DNA of 64,000 bases. It comes from Vombatus ursinus (Eukaryota > Chordata > Mammalia > Diprotodontia > Vombatidae). Both the position numbers and the translations under genes were made by a program. Below the pieces are notes generated by a model that was not told where the DNA came from, did no database searches, and was given only the letters and a program-made list of their open reading frames with translations. Location: the NCBI RefSeq assembly GCF_900497805.2, contig NW_020954719.1, forward strand, positions 8,019,826 through 8,083,825, in the 5' to 3' direction. Shown piece after piece: positions 45,180 through 57,090 of this stretch; within the stretch, counting starts at the first letter, position 1; each line of letters begins with the position of its first letter.

Positions 45180-46092
45180 TTTTAAGTGTGAAATTGGACA
45201 GGAGTTCCCAACAGATGCCCTCAGTTTTTTCCTGCGAAGTATGGGGCAAGGTCATCTGCTAAGAGGGAGGTGGGAGGGTTGGCATAGGTGGCTTTAGGAA
45301 TTAAGAGGAGGTTGGGATTAGATTGCAAAGTGAATCAGAGAATCAATTAGGGAAGAATAAAAGGATTAGGGTTTAGTTGAGATTTTAGTTTGAAATCAAA
45401 TCACAGAAATTTGTAGAGGAATCAGTCAGCATGTTTTTGTGGCTCTCTTCCAAAATCTTTCAGCAGCACGGGAGCAAAAGTAGAGAAAGCAGATGGGAGT
45501 AACAGGGATAAGAAAAGCAATGGGTGTCAATGGGACAATGTGGCAAAGACTCAAGGACTGATGGACAGTGTAAACTTGAACTGAATAAAGGGTCAACATT
45601 TTGAAGGGAGCAAAGACAGGCCAGATCAGAGAGGATAACCTGGAAAGGCAGGGAAGGGTGGAGTGACAAGAGATTGTGGGGAGGTCAGGAGGAGTGAGGG
45701 AGACCTGGAAGGACAGATGGTTATGGTTGGATAGAGGAATTTCAGAGTAGGCAGAACACTTGTGGGTGATGATATGATCAAGGATATGAACATTCCTGTG
45801 TATGGCTAGGGTAGAATGTAGGTATAGATTGTGGGAGTTGAGGAAGTTGATGAATTGGAAGCAAGGGTATTTCATGGGGACAACAACGTAAGTATATACT
45901 TGAAGCTTAAGGTGAAGAGGAAGAGTGAATCAGATAATGAATTCCTAAAAGGAAGAGGAATGATTCAGCTACAAGGATCTAGGTAGGGTGACCTGTCTGA
46001 ATTGAGCAAACCTCAAAGAGAAGAGGTTGACGACTGGTGGTGGCAAGTGCATCAATAAGGAGATTAGTGATGTGTTTCAGAGAGAGAGGTTA
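45180..46092 (-). mobile_element. L2 LINE fragment, endonuclease-RT linker
   Basis: The minus strand (45,426-45,875) encodes NVHILDHIITHKCSAYSEIP, LSNHNHLSFQVSLTPP and ERFWKRATKTC, the L2 ORF2 region between endonuclease and RT. The 149-codon frame is the LINE's own, not a host gene. Confidence 0.8.
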
Positions 46093-46097
46093 GAACA

Positions 46098-46285
46098 GAG
46101 GTGTCAAATTCATGGCTGAGGGCCAAATGGAGCAACAAAACTCCACACAGCAGGCTGAACTAAAGTGAAATGTAACTGGGAAATGTTTAACAAAATAAAT
46201 AAAAATACAACATAAATAATGGTTTTCTAAGTCAATTGCAGGGATCTGCTTCTATTTAAGAATGGCATCACTGGTGTCTTTTAGA
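46098..46285. mobile_element. Short TIR-bordered repeat (MITE-like, hAT style)
   Basis: It starts 'agaggtgtcaaattcatggc', continues 'taaagtgaaatgtaactggg' and 'ggttttctaagtcaattgca', and ends near 'ctgcttctatttaag'. I recall this as a short mammalian/marsupial DNA-transposon relic. The right inverted repeat is decayed here. Confidence 0.55.
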
Positions 46286-46454
46286 AGCTAAGAAAGTGAG
46301 AGTCAAATGGTTTGTGGGAGTATCCAGTGTGGGTCCCGGGCAGTATAGAGATGATTTCTAGTACCTAACCCCATAAGGTTGAGTTCTTCTTGATTTGGAG
46401 AGCACAGAGAGAATGTAGTATTAAATTGGTGCACAGGGGTAGGTGCCACCAACT

Positions 46455-48726
46455 GTTAAGATTTAGTATGAGTAGGTAAAAGGTAGAAGCCTTCCCAATA
46501 GGATCAGGGGTGAAGCAAGGATGCCCATTATCACTACTGTTATTTAGTATTGTACTAGAAATGTTAGCTATAGCAATAAAAGAAGAAAAAGAAATGAAAG
46601 GAATTAGAGTAGGCAATGGAGAAATAAACTATCACTCTTTGCAGATATATGATGATATACTTAGAGAATCCTAAAGAATCAACTAAAAACTACTAGAAAT
46701 TATTAACAACTTCAGCAAAGTCGCAGGATATAAAAAACCCCACATAAATCATCAGCATTTCTATATATTACCAACAAAACCCAGCAGCAAGAGATAGAAA
46801 GGTAAATTCCATTTACAATAACTGTAAACAATATAAAATACCTAGGAGTCTACCTAACAAGACAAACCCAGGAATTATATGAACACAATGACAAAATACT
46901 TTTAACACAAATAAAGTCAGATTTAAACTATTGGAAAAATATTAATTGCTCAGGGGTAAGCTGAGCCAATATAATAAAAATGACAGTTCTATCTTAAGTT
47001 AATTTACTTATTTAGTGCCACGCCAGTCAAACTACCAAAAACATTTTATAGAATTAGAAAAATCATAACAAAATTCATCTGGAAGAACAGAAGGTTGAGA
47101 ATATTAAGGAGAATTAATAGAAAAAAATGTGAAAGAAGGTGGCCTAGCCATACCAGATCTCAAACTGTATTATAAAGTGATAATCATCAAAACTATCTGG
47201 TACTGGTCAAGAAATAGAGTGGTGGATCAGTGGAATATATTAGGTACATAAGACACAGTAGTAAGTGAGCATAATAATCTAGTGTTTGACAAACCCAAAG
47301 ATTCAAGTTTTGGGGACAAGAATTCATTATTTGACAAAAGCTGTTGGGAAAACTAGGAAACAGTATGACAGAAACGAGGTATAGACCAACATCTTACAGT
47401 GTATACCAAGATAAAGTCAAACTGGGTACATGATTTAGACATAAAGGGTGATACCATAAGCAAATTATGAGAGCAAGAAATATTTTGCTTGTCAGAGCTA
47501 TGGAGAAGGGAAGAATTTATGACCAAACAAGAACCAGAGAGCATTATGAGAAGTAAAATGGATAATTTTGAGTATATTAAATCAGAAAGGTTTTGCCCAA
47601 ACAAAACGAATGTAACCAAGATTAGAAGAAAAGCAGAAAGCTGGGAAATAATTTTATAGCAAGTTTCTCTGATAAAGGCCTTATTTCTCCAATATATAGT
47701 GAACTGAGTCAAATTTATAGGAATACAAATCATTCCCTAATTGATAAATGATCAAAAGATATCAACAGGCAATTTTCAGTTGAAGAAATCAGTGCTATCT
47801 ATAGTCATATAAAAATGCTCTAAATTACTATTGATTAGAGAAATGCAAATTAAAACAACTGTTAAGTTATCACCTTACAGCTATCAGATTCACTAATATG
47901 ACAGAAAAGGAAAGTGATAAATGTTGAAAGGGATGTGGGAAAATTGGGACACTAATGCACTCACTGTTGGTGGAGTTGTGAACTGATCCAACCATGCTGG
48001 AGAGCAATTTGGAACCATGCCTAAAAGGTGATCAAACTATGCGTACCTTTTGACCCAGAAATACCACTACCAGGTCTATATCCCAAGAGATTTTTTAAAA
48101 AGGGGGTAGGGAGAAGTACCTATTTGTACAAAAATATTTCTAGCAGCTCTTTTTGTGGTGGCAAAGAATTGAAAATTGAGGGGATACCCATCTGCTGGGG
48201 AATGGCTAAACAAGTTGTAGTATATGATAGAATACTATTGTGCCATAAAAAATGACAAGCAGACTGATTTCAGAAAAATCTGGAAAAACTTAGATGAACT
48301 GAAACAAAGTAAAGTGAACCAAACCAGAAGAACTTTGTACACAGTAAATGCAATATTGTACAATGATCAACTGTGAATGACTTAGCTATTCTCAGCAATA
48401 CAATGATCCCAGATAATACCAAAAGACTCATGATGAAAACTGCTATCCATCTCCAGAGAAAGAACTGATCCAGTCTGAATACAGATTGAAGCATACTATT
48501 TTTCACTGTATTTTTTTCATGTTTTTTTTTATTTTGCTTTATTTCTTCTTTCACAAGGTGACTAACATGGAAATATGTTATTTACATGATTGAGCATATG
48601 TAACCTGTATCAAATTGTTTACCATCTTAAGGGAGGGAGAAAATTTGGTATTCAAAATTTTTAAAAATTGTATGTTAAAATTATCTTTACATGTATTTGG
48701 GAAAAATAAAATGTTATTAAAAAAAG
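46455..48726 (+). mobile_element. 5'-truncated L1 LINE, ORF2 plus 3'UTR
   Basis: It enters ORF2 in the RT domain ('ggtgaagcaaggatgcccat', the YADD-like FADI region at about 46,640), runs through 'gagattcactaatatgacag'-like C-terminal sequence, the 3'UTR ('gaagcatactatttttcact', 'catatgtaacctgtatcaaa') and ends in an A-rich tail at 48,726. Possible decayed duplication: 'aagatttagtatgag' before and 'aagattgagtgtggg' after. It is inactive because of many stops and frameshifts. Confidence 0.88.
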
Positions 48727-49226
48727 ATTGAGTGTGGGCTATGTTCCAATCCCCTCCCCATGGAGTAGGTCCAATATCTGGAGGAAATGATGATAATTTT
48801 AATAAAGGTTATATTTGAATTTTGTGATTCAGAAAACACAATAGTGTCCACACAGGAAATTAGGTCCCCTGGGGCAGAATGTGGAGTACAAATGGGCTCA
48901 GAAACAGGATGCTAGAGGGCAAGTGGATCCCTAACATTACTGGGAAAAGAGTTAAATAGAAGAATGTCAACCAAAGAGCTATATAGCATTCCTACACTCT
49001 GTAGCACGCATACTAGAAAGAGACTAAAGGTCTCCTTCTAGTATGACATTGATCCATTAGTTAACAGTCATTCAATCAGTGCTAAATCCACCTAATTATA
49101 TTGTGATCTAGTCCAGGTTGTGGACCAGTGTGAATAGAATCTAGGCCATACTGCTCTAGGGCATCAGAGAACAGTGGCCAATCAAGTGAAAGTGAGGTCT
49201 TTCTGGGAACTGTACAGGTGTCATAC
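48727..49226. other. Unassigned sequence
   Basis: No repeat or exon is recognised before the candidate exon at 49,227. Confidence 0.4.
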
Positions 49227-49291
49227 CTCGAAATCTTTTCATGGGGTCAAACCATAAAGTAAATAGTATTCCAAAAGGAAAAATCTTCAGA
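49227..49291 (-). CDS. Weak candidate exon upstream of the exon series
   Basis: This 65-bp minus-strand segment lies between acceptor GTTACTTTACAG and donor TTCGAG|GTATGA. One base plus 21 codons are open (LKIFPFGILFTLW, FDPMKRFR), with one base left. Its end phase does not fit 38,703-38,895 directly, so another exon would be needed in the intervening 10 kb. It is short enough to be chance. Confidence 0.35.
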
Positions 49292-49317
49292 CTGTAAAGT
49301 AACCCTAGAACAAAATA

Positions 49318-49605
49318 ATACAGCTAAGTGGTACAGTCCTGGAGTCAGGAAGACCTGAGTTCAAATCTGGTCTCAGACACTTACTAGCTGTGTAACCTCA
49401 GCTGGGCAAGACATACAACTCATTTGTCTCATTTTCCTCATCTTTAAAATGAGGATAATAATTGCACTTACTTCCCAGGGCACTGTGCGGATCAAATGTG
49501 ATAACAATTGTAAAGCACTTAACAACATGGCTGATATATCGTTAAGTGCTATATAAATGTTAGCTGTTACTATTGTCATTATTGTCAGTATTATTATTGT
49601 TATCC
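49318..49605 (+). repeat. MIR-type SINE, nearly full length
   Basis: It starts 'acagctaagtggtacagtcc', then 'aagacctgagttcaaatctg', 'attttcctcatctttaaaat', 'aaagcacttaacaacatggc', and ends in an ATT-rich tail. Confidence 0.8.
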
Positions 49606-50470
49606 AAAATACCTCCCAGAATGGGTAATCAATACCCTTTGGGTTTCAACAGACCCCTTCAGAATGTCCTACAAGAGAGATCCAGAGAGCAAGAACAGGA
49701 ACTGTGTTAAGAAATCAAGACATGGAGTCAGGCATGGATGAGGTTGGGTCAGGAAGTGCTGTAAGTAATTCTAGAGGCTGTTTGTATGCTCAATATATTC
49801 TTACAAACCAAGGCCACTCCCTACCAAGGACCAGCACCTTTGCTACTCCTCCACGAAGCCTAGCTATTTCTCAAAGATATTATGAGAGACTTTATGAAAT
49901 GCCTTCCATGGATATTCCATGTCTATAGCATTTTTCCTCCTCTACAAGCTTAATAACTATTTTAAAAATAAAACTAGATAAAAACCAAAGTTAATATGGC
50001 ATGACTACGTAAAACAACATTGGTTCATAGAGGTTATTGCTTTCATTTCTAGGTGCTCACAAACTATCTCGTCTATATTTTGTCCAAATTTTGACAGAAG
50101 GCAGACCTAGGAGAGTGGGACCAAGGACTCCTCTGGTTATTCAGATGAATACCCTGGTTAGTCATACTTGTCCTGTCTTAAAGATTGAGGGCAACTGTAC
50201 CTGAAATTAACTGGCTACCCAGTTAAGAGTTAACAAAACAAAGAAGTGGAAATGGGGACAGGGATCAAAACAGAATGTATTAATCAGTCTATGACCAAAT
50301 CAGAAATCTATGAGGTCACACACTTAGGATACTATGCAGGAACACATGGCCAGTTTGGAAGCAGTGGGTCAAAGCAGGTGTGTGTGTGTGTGTGTGTGTA
50401 GGATTAAGGTAGATCTAAATAAAGCTGTGCCAGAAAAACAAATAAAATGGAGAAATTTTACTTTTTATGA
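49606..50470. other. Unassigned; CR1/L3 scrap and (TG)n
   Basis: 'caaagatattatgagagact' with 'ttatgaaatgccttccatgg' (49,872-49,910) resembles antisense CR1/L3. A (TG)n microsatellite lies at 50,379-50,400. The rest is unassigned. Confidence 0.4.
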
Positions 50471-50550
50471 AAGAAAAGTTCTGTACTCTGCATTTTAGCC
50501 ACAAATCTTCCAGAGACAAATTTATTAATTAAATAATTCTAAATATCTTT
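50471..50550 (+). repeat. LTR-like repeat block, copy A
   Basis: 'gttctgtactctgcatttta', 'gagacaaatttattaattaa'. Near-identical to 57,782-57,842 and clearly similar to 54,975-55,050. Three copies within 7.4 kb in the same orientation suggest LTR pieces of one fossil family. The family is not identified. Confidence 0.5.
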
Positions 50551-51894
50551 ACTTAGATAAAATCAATAAAAGCAGAAATCCATTCTGCCTTTGAAAATTT
50601 CTCTGTTAACAAAACATTTCCACTCCCTCCAATACCCCTAAAAGGAACAAAATTCTGCATTAATATAAATCACTGTAACAAAGTTTAGATGAAAATTCAG
50701 CTGACAGCTTTGATTCTTCAAACAGAATGATAGTCATCCAGCTTTTGGCACATCCTGGAGGATCATTTTCCTAATATCAATCAATCCTTCTTTAACCATT
50801 CCATCCAAAGATTCTCCTTTCATTCTGGTCAGAGAAACTCAAGAGATAATTATTATCTATTAATTAAATTAGTCAAAGAATTTCTCCTCCTTGTAGTTTG
50901 ATCATTACCCTCATTACTTCATAGAGGGGTCCTTCTTAGGCTGATCAGGCCTGTCCCTTTAGAAACTTATTAACCTTTAATAAGAATACTATTAAAAAAT
51001 CAGTGAAGGACACTTTCAGAATTGATAGTTAAAGAAAGGTACTGATAAGAACTTCTCATTCAAATTAGACCAAGGTCTTCAGACTAAAGTACTTTCTTAA
51101 TATTATTTCATAATATGTAATAGCCTAAAAAAATGGGATTGGGGGAGAGGAAGGAAGGGAACTCAGGATGCTTCCAAATTCCTCCCTTTTGTGCATCCCA
51201 CCAACCAATCTGAAGCATAATCTATATTTGTTAATTTTAGGATATCATTTTATACCTTCTCTTTCTGTTCTTTAGACCACATTTAATCAGTATCAGGTCA
51301 GAAAGCTCCAGAGAGCTTCATTTATAATGAACCAACTCTAGTTGGTTATCATCATAAATATGGAGCTTTCTGTCTTTTTACCTTAAAAAGTGAACATATC
51401 AAAATAATAATCTAGATGCTGTAACTACATAACAAGAGGCATAACAGGGTTGAGGACACTGTCTTGAGCATGTGTTAGATTATATTACGGGGATATGGAA
51501 AGCTATTATTGGGGTACAGAAAACCATACAGAGTATAGCAACAAAAACTAAGTGTTCAAACACACTTGAACCTCCAGCCCTTCAATATCCTGAACTGTAG
51601 CTATAAGGCTAAACAAATTAGTGAAGCTATGTGGGGTCAAAGTGGTCCAATTTAAAAATGATTAGAACTTTAATATTATTCTTTTGGTCAGCTGGCCAAG
51701 TAAATAGTCTGATCTCCTTAGCCATGGCTATCACAAAATAGATATTCTGAATCTATACATTGATGGTTCCAATATAGCTGCAACTCAACACGGGTGTGTA
51801 CTAGTCTTTGTTCAACCCCTTCTATCTCATGTACTGTAACTTCATCCTCATCTCTAATTCTTGTGTAAGGGGGAAGAAGGAGGGAATGGAATAA
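50551..51894. other. Unassigned sequence
   Basis: Nothing is confidently assigned. A stretch near 51,750-51,790 translates on the plus strand to LYIDGSNIAATQHG, which has the look of a retroviral RNase H start, but it stands alone. Confidence 0.3.
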
Positions 51895-52135
51895 GCATTT
51901 ATATGGCTCCTGTTATGTTTAAGTACTGCACTAAGTTCTTTTTACAAATTTATCAACTGATCCCCACAACAAACCTAGGAGGTGGCTGTTATTATTATCC
52001 TCATTTTACAACCAAGGTAAACAGCGGTTAAGTGATTTGTCCAGAGTCACATAATAAGTGTCTGAGGCTGGATTTGAACCCAGTCCTGACTCCAGGCCAA
52101 GTTCTATCCACTGTGCCCCCAGCTCCTTGTGTGCT
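51895..52135 (-). repeat. MIR-type SINE
   Basis: 'gcatttatatggctcctgtt', 'ggtggctgttattattatcc', 'aagtgatttgtccagagtca', 'ggctggatttgaacccagtc', ending 'cactgtgcccccagct'. Confidence 0.78.
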
Positions 52136-52681
52136 ATGCACACAGCAACTGGACAGTTGTAAAAGTCAAAAAGTGTTCACTAATTCCCATTTCCATACTA
52201 AATATCTGGTGTTATTCCAAGAGCACTTAGGAATAAACTTGACTCTCTAAGGGACTTAGCCTCCCTCCTGCACCTCTTGATGGACTTCTCAATCCCACCT
52301 GTGTCAGGCTCTTTTAATGGAGCCAAAGACATAGAAGGTGCATTTGTCATTGGTCACACTTCCAATCTGAGAACCTCCATACATAAATCCATGGCCATAG
52401 GTCAGAAAAGATTCTTGGTTCTTAGTTTAAACTGGCAGATGAAAATTTATTTACCATGTGTGGAACACAGTTGGTCAATCAAAAATTTCTGATTTTCAGC
52501 GTATGCTCTGTCATCCTCTCCTCATTTATGAGAAAAGTACTGTTAGGTGGTTGCACACTGCAAAAATGATAGGGAGGTTTTTTCAAACCCCATCTGAATC
52601 TGGTTCAATGAGGTTCCTGTCATAAGGACAGTGGCTTTTCTAATTATACCAATTAGACCAATCATCTCTTCCTAGGCTTTT
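52136..52681. other. Unassigned sequence
   Basis: Short protein-like strings on the minus strand (for example KEPDTGGIEKSIKRCRREAK near 52,260-52,320) are seen without frame continuity. They are not recognised. Confidence 0.25.
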
Positions 52682-52823
52682 GTTTTTTTGGCTACGCAAT
52701 GGGGTTAAGTGACTTGCCCAGGGTCACATGGCTGGTAAGTGTTATGTGTCTGAGGCCAGATTTGAACTCAGGTCCTCCTGAATCCAGGGCCAATGCTCTA
52801 TTCACTGCACCACCTAACTGCCC
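52682..52823 (-). repeat. Marsupial CORE-SINE with TSD
   Basis: 'aatggggttaagtgacttgc', 'tttgaactcaggtcctcctg', ending 'ccacctaactgccc'. Flanked by a perfect 16-bp repeat 'ctcttcctaggctttt' (52,666-52,681 and 52,824-52,839). Confidence 0.95.
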
Positions 52824-53209
52824 CTCTTCCTAGGCTTTTATGAATATTCCAGACTGAAAGCTGTTTGTATCGCAAAAGGATCCAAATTAAATCTTGCTTA
52901 CCTCTCCTAGGCAGTGCAGACATTCAGGTGCTAATCAGGAGTCTAAGCTGGCCAACCAAATAATTGTCCCCTTGGAGCAATAATAGTACTAGGAAACAAT
53001 AGGCTGTTGATAATATCTAGCATTGCATTTACAACCATCCATCTTCTTTTCCAATTTTAGATTAGCAATATGGGTGTATCCTACTCAGATCATCAGTACC
53101 AGGAATGATGGCTATAACTAATACCTTACCAAGAACAGTATGGCCATCAATGGTAATGTGTGCGCAAAAATCATTACTGACATTTTATACCAACATCAAT
53201 CAAATACCT

Positions 53210-53645
53210 TCTTTTAAAAATTACATTTGTGGTAGACAAAGGTACATCATAAGAAGGGCAGCTGAGTGCTCCAAAATTTAGGCAACAACAGATTTTCCCA
53301 GCTAAATCTTTCCTAGCCGCTTCAAGAAAGGCACTCATCAGGAAAGAATGTAGAGTCTGTTTGCTCTGGAGGTGGCAGACACAATGATAAGGCACAATTT
53401 CTTTGCCTTGGAGTGACACATCTTTTTCATGTGGTCAGAGAGGGGGGTACCAGAACAGCCACCTTGTACTTCTGTTCTAAATTCCGTAGGAGCAAAAGTT
53501 CCTTTACAGTGGGATATATGAACTCAGTGTTAAGGACTTTGACTTTGAGTAGCAGATTTGTGGTAAATGGTCTCTGCTTACAAAGTCTTTCAGTAGTTTC
53601 TGCAACTGCTTTGGAGTGATGGCTTTGGAGTCTGCTTTAGCACTA
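53210..53645 (-). pseudogene. Unrecognised coding-like remnant
   Basis: Minus-strand strings with strong protein-like character lie in order: AKADSKAITPKQLQKLLKDF (53,582-53,642), then EFIYPTVKELLLLRNLEQKYK (about 53,455-53,520), then YHCVCHLQSKQTLHSFL (about 53,330-53,400). They do not share one frame. The first string is also bracketed by splice-like signals (CCTAG| and |GTAAGC), so an exon is possible. The gap to the second string is too short for an intron. I do not recognise the source. Confidence 0.3.
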
Positions 53646-54974
53646 GGATAAACTTTAACTCATCCTAAAGACATATATACTAAAATGCAGACCTGTAATA
53701 ATGAAAACATTTAGCCATCTGAATAAAATCAATCTACAGGCTAACAAAAAGACAAAGGTCCATCAAGTAATCTGCTCTCTTTTTCTTGGTTTCCCAATAT
53801 TTTATGCCTTGGCAAGAGGAAGGTAAAATAATATTTGTTGGGTTATCAAAAAATTTTTAGCTGACCAACCAATTTTTGGACCGCAGTAATACCATTTGAC
53901 CCCTTTGATCTTTTATTATGCCAATCATAGGAGCAAGATAAAGAATTACCTTCATCGAAAATGGGCTAGTCTTGTAGAATTGCAAGGTTCACCTAATAGA
54001 AGCTTAGGAAAAAGTAAGACAAAGTAATAATTGTTCTGCCTGAGGATAAAAAAAATAAAAACTATAAATAACAGTGGCTATAGATTCAGCCTAAGCCTCC
54101 TATTTTTTAAATCATCTAGGTATTCCCAGGATGGCCTTATATTATACTTCTGAAAAAAAAAATCTCTCTGTAGAGACTTCACATAGTTTCGAAAACCAAA
54201 GGTGCCAAATGTTGTTTATGGCTTGATTTTTTTAATTTAATTCTTTATACTCTCTCAAACCAACCTGAAAGTTTTCTTCTTCCAGTGTATGATATGAATT
54301 CTGGTTTTTTTTTTGTGGGACAAAGTTATTTTATCTATTTTATTTACCATTCTAAGTACCTCCCCACTCAACTTTTCCAAAGATGGACACTAAGTTCTGA
54401 CCTTACGTGTAGTAGAGATCTCTCTGTCGGTCACCTGATTCCAGCCACCTCCCACTGGGGACTATGACTTTAAATCTCCATGAGTGAAGGAACTTGGCTC
54501 TCCACTTCACTGTATGGCAGTAATCCAGTCTAAGCCTCATCCATGGAATGGAGAACTTGGCCTTATTCCTCCAGCCTTTATTGCTACTTTGCAAATTTGA
54601 AGTTCTTTCCAACTCTTTGTCTAGATAATCTCATACCCACGACAGGTCTGTTGTGTATCCAAATTCAATACAAGTCCACATAAACTAAACTATCCCACTT
54701 TAGGAACTGTCATATGAAGGCTGTAAGGTACCTATACATACACAAACACATCTTAGTATGTCAGACAGATCTACTGGTCTTTTTCTTAAACAGTCAAGTT
54801 CTGTAAACCTAAATGAGTCAGCAGGACTGGGCAGTCTACCTTGAAAAAAATTTCCTAAAAGGGCTCAGAAGGTCTCGCACCTCTATTTAGCTGACCAAGG
54901 ACATATTTCAGAACAGGAAGTTCAGAGTCACACACTGGTTCCTAAGAGGCATTAGAAATCTGAGTCATAGCACT
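53646..54974. other. Unassigned sequence
   Basis: No named repeat or supported exon. The part 54,375-54,660 has LTR-like mixed composition but no identifiable ends. Confidence 0.3.
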
Positions 54975-55050
54975 ATTTGAGTATGGAAGAAAATGCATTT
55001 TAGGTATAAATCTGCCAGGAACAAATTTGTTAATTAAATAAAGCTCTGTT
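54975..55050 (+). repeat. LTR-like repeat block, copy B
   Basis: 'gcactatttgagtatggaag' and 'ggaacaaatttgttaattaa' match copy C (57,765-57,842) over about 80 bases. The match lacks the 'ctgtactctgca' part. Confidence 0.5.
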
Positions 55051-55739
55051 TATCAAGTCATGGGATCCTAAATTATCTTTTCGTGGAACACTGAAATCTG
55101 TTCTCCACAAATTTAAGGTACACATAAGATTATGCCCAACATTCCCTTTCTTATCTACTTCAAACGTGAAGGTGACATAATCACTTTCTGCCAAGGTTCC
55201 CATTGTTTCTATTCCTCCAACTGTTCCCCTTATTGGTCAGAATCAGATCCTGAATCCAATTTCCCTATAAAGTGAATTCCGTTCCCTTTATTGCTTCCTT
55301 TGCTTCTGGCAAGATGAAATTATAGGCAAGATAAATCTGCTTTTAGCAAAGAAAGATCCCCAACAGATTTCTGGGAAACTGAAGTTCCTGAACACTACCA
55401 TATTATGCCTCATCTACATGATTTTTGTTAGTAGCTTACCTCCATTATTAACCTAATGCAATACCACTAATGCTTTTCCTTCTTTTTGTCTTCACCTAAA
55501 TTTCACATATTTCACAGATTTTCTCACTAAGTTTCATGGCTTTCCACAAAGGTGCATATCTTCTTGATAAATGGAACTTCAGACCCACTTGGTATAATTT
55601 TGTCTTCTTGAACAAAGTCTATGCTTCCATTGTTGTATTCCAATTAGAAGGCCTATCAACCTTTGGTACTTATGAGGACATATTTACTTTGATATGTTAA
55701 AATCTCAGATTCACAATATTACTCATACTCGGTACATTT
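55051..55739. other. Unassigned sequence
   Basis: Moderately pyrimidine-rich. No gene or named repeat is recognised. Confidence 0.3.
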
Positions 55740-56036
55740 GTGTATAACATTGTGAGTATTGTTTCTGCCCATCTTCTCCCTTATTTGCTCCTGTGGATTA
55801 CTGGTCTCCTCCATTGCCATTCTATTTCATACTTTACTGAAAAAATTGATGCCATTCTCCATAAGCTCCCTCATTTCCCCATCTTTACATCTTACAGCCC
55901 CTTGACCTTTGTTCTCCATAGAATAAACAATACTTTCTTTCTCTCTATTTTGTCAATCAAAAACATGTCACTGCCTTATTCATTAAACTCAGAAAGCTAC
56001 CTACTACCCCTAGGATCAAATATAAACTCTGTTTAG

Positions 56037-56764
56037 TTGTTTTGTTTTTTTTTATGGGGGGGGGGGCTCTCTGCATGATTCTATTAATTAAGAATAAAAA
56101 GAGTTTGAAAGATCAGAAAATATTTTCTCAAAAGGCACAAAAGGAAAAGATGAGAAAGTCCTGAGGACTCTATGATACAGAGACATTGGTGGCTTAAGAG
56201 GGTGACTGTGGGAATGACAACCAAACCCTGGATCTCAGTTGGAGCCCAAGTGGGAGAGACCCTGAGAACCCTTTCTGCCTTTCACTAGAGGAATGCCATA
56301 GGTGGTATCTTGGCACCTACAGATCTCAATATGGGTATACTTATGGGCCAGAGTGTTCCCTCCAGCACAGTCCAAAATCACAACCCTCTGACTGGTCCTT
56401 GCTTCCCAGCAGCAGCAGAATTGATGGTCCATGTTCTGAGCCTTTTCTGAGTACCTGACAAATGTCCCACAGGCTCCTGAACAGTGATTCGCCAGCACTT
56501 CCTTCCTGCAGCTTCCCACAGAAATCATCTCCTTCCGGACAGTCAAACAATGAATCCTGTTCTCATTGTGGAATTTGCATGTCTTACGACAGCCATTGGC
56601 CATCAACTTAATCGTGCCAGGCTGGCAGAAGCTCAAGTTCACATTAGGACAAATAATTTCTGAGACAAAGGAAATGGGTTAGTCTACATAGCTGGAGATG
56701 GTAGAGTTGTTCTGAGGGTCATTCTTCATCTCACCAGAGTATGTGGGCACAGAGAAGAGGAGAG
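56037..56764 (-). pseudogene. MUC2: 3'-terminal retrocopy of a MUC2-like gel-forming mucin
   Basis: The minus strand encodes the extreme C-terminus of a gel-forming mucin, closest to MUC2 as I remember it. A von Willebrand C-like end is followed by the cystine-knot (CTCK) dimerisation domain. Landmarks are CQPGTIKLMANGC, KTCKFHNENR, LANHCSGACGTFVRYSEKAQ, RTSQRVVILDC, AHKYTHIEICRCQDT and a terminal SHLGSN, where MUC2 ends RHLGSG. The open part runs 56,235-56,660. Upstream, similarity continues (GEMKNDPQNNSTI) past an in-frame stop. Two knot-region cysteines expected from MUC2 are replaced (by Phe and Tyr). After the stop comes about 170 bp of 3'UTR, then a poly(A) tail (T-rich on plus, 56,037-56,053). 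A 12-bp near-perfect duplication flanks it: 'aactctgtttag' (56,025-56,036) and 'aactctatttag' (56,765-56,776). It is 5'-truncated and nonfunctional as a mucin. Confidence 0.88.
56056..56066. repeat. Poly(G) tract
   Basis: Eleven G in a row lie between the mucin retrocopy's 3'UTR and its poly(A) tail complement. Confidence 0.9.
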
Positions 56765-57090
56765 AACTCTATTTAGCTTTTAAAACCCTTCACAACCTAG
56801 CCACAACCTACCTTTACAACCTTATTATACATTAATCTCATTTACAATCCAGTCAAGACCCTCTAGCTATTCCTAACACCACACTGCATCTCCCATCACT
56901 GAGTCTTTGTACTATCTGAACCCAGTGCTTGGTATATGCTTCTGTCTCACCCCTGTAGAACCCCTGGTATCCTTCAAAACTCTTCTACATGAAGCCTTTC
57001 TTGATACTCTAGTTACTAGTAGCCTCCTATCCACCTCCATCCCTCCCACCATTTACCTTGGATTTATTTTGTATACATAGCCCAGGTATG

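Larger units (their letters stand above)
55740..57090 (+). mobile_element. L2 LINE split by a mucin retrocopy
   Basis: The left part (55,740-56,036) ends 'ccctaggatcaaatataaac' and 'tctgtttag'. The right part (56,765-57,090) resumes 'ctatttagcttttaaaaccc', 'ttcacaacctagccacaacc', 'atttaccttggatttatttt'. The junction matches the L2 consensus once the insert and one duplicate are removed. Confidence 0.85.

Noticed and set aside
45426-45875. Minus-strand frame of 149 codons
   Set aside because: It is part of L2 ORF2, not a host gene.
51745-51795. Short string resembling the start of a retroviral RNase H
   Set aside because: It is only about 14 residues with no neighbouring pol domain, too little to name an element.
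56640-56665. Apparent splice acceptor (CTTTGTCTCAG) before the mucin C-terminus
   Set aside because: Mucin-like coding sequence continues upstream of it, and the copy has a poly(A) tail and duplications, so this is retrocopied coding sequence rather than an intron boundary.
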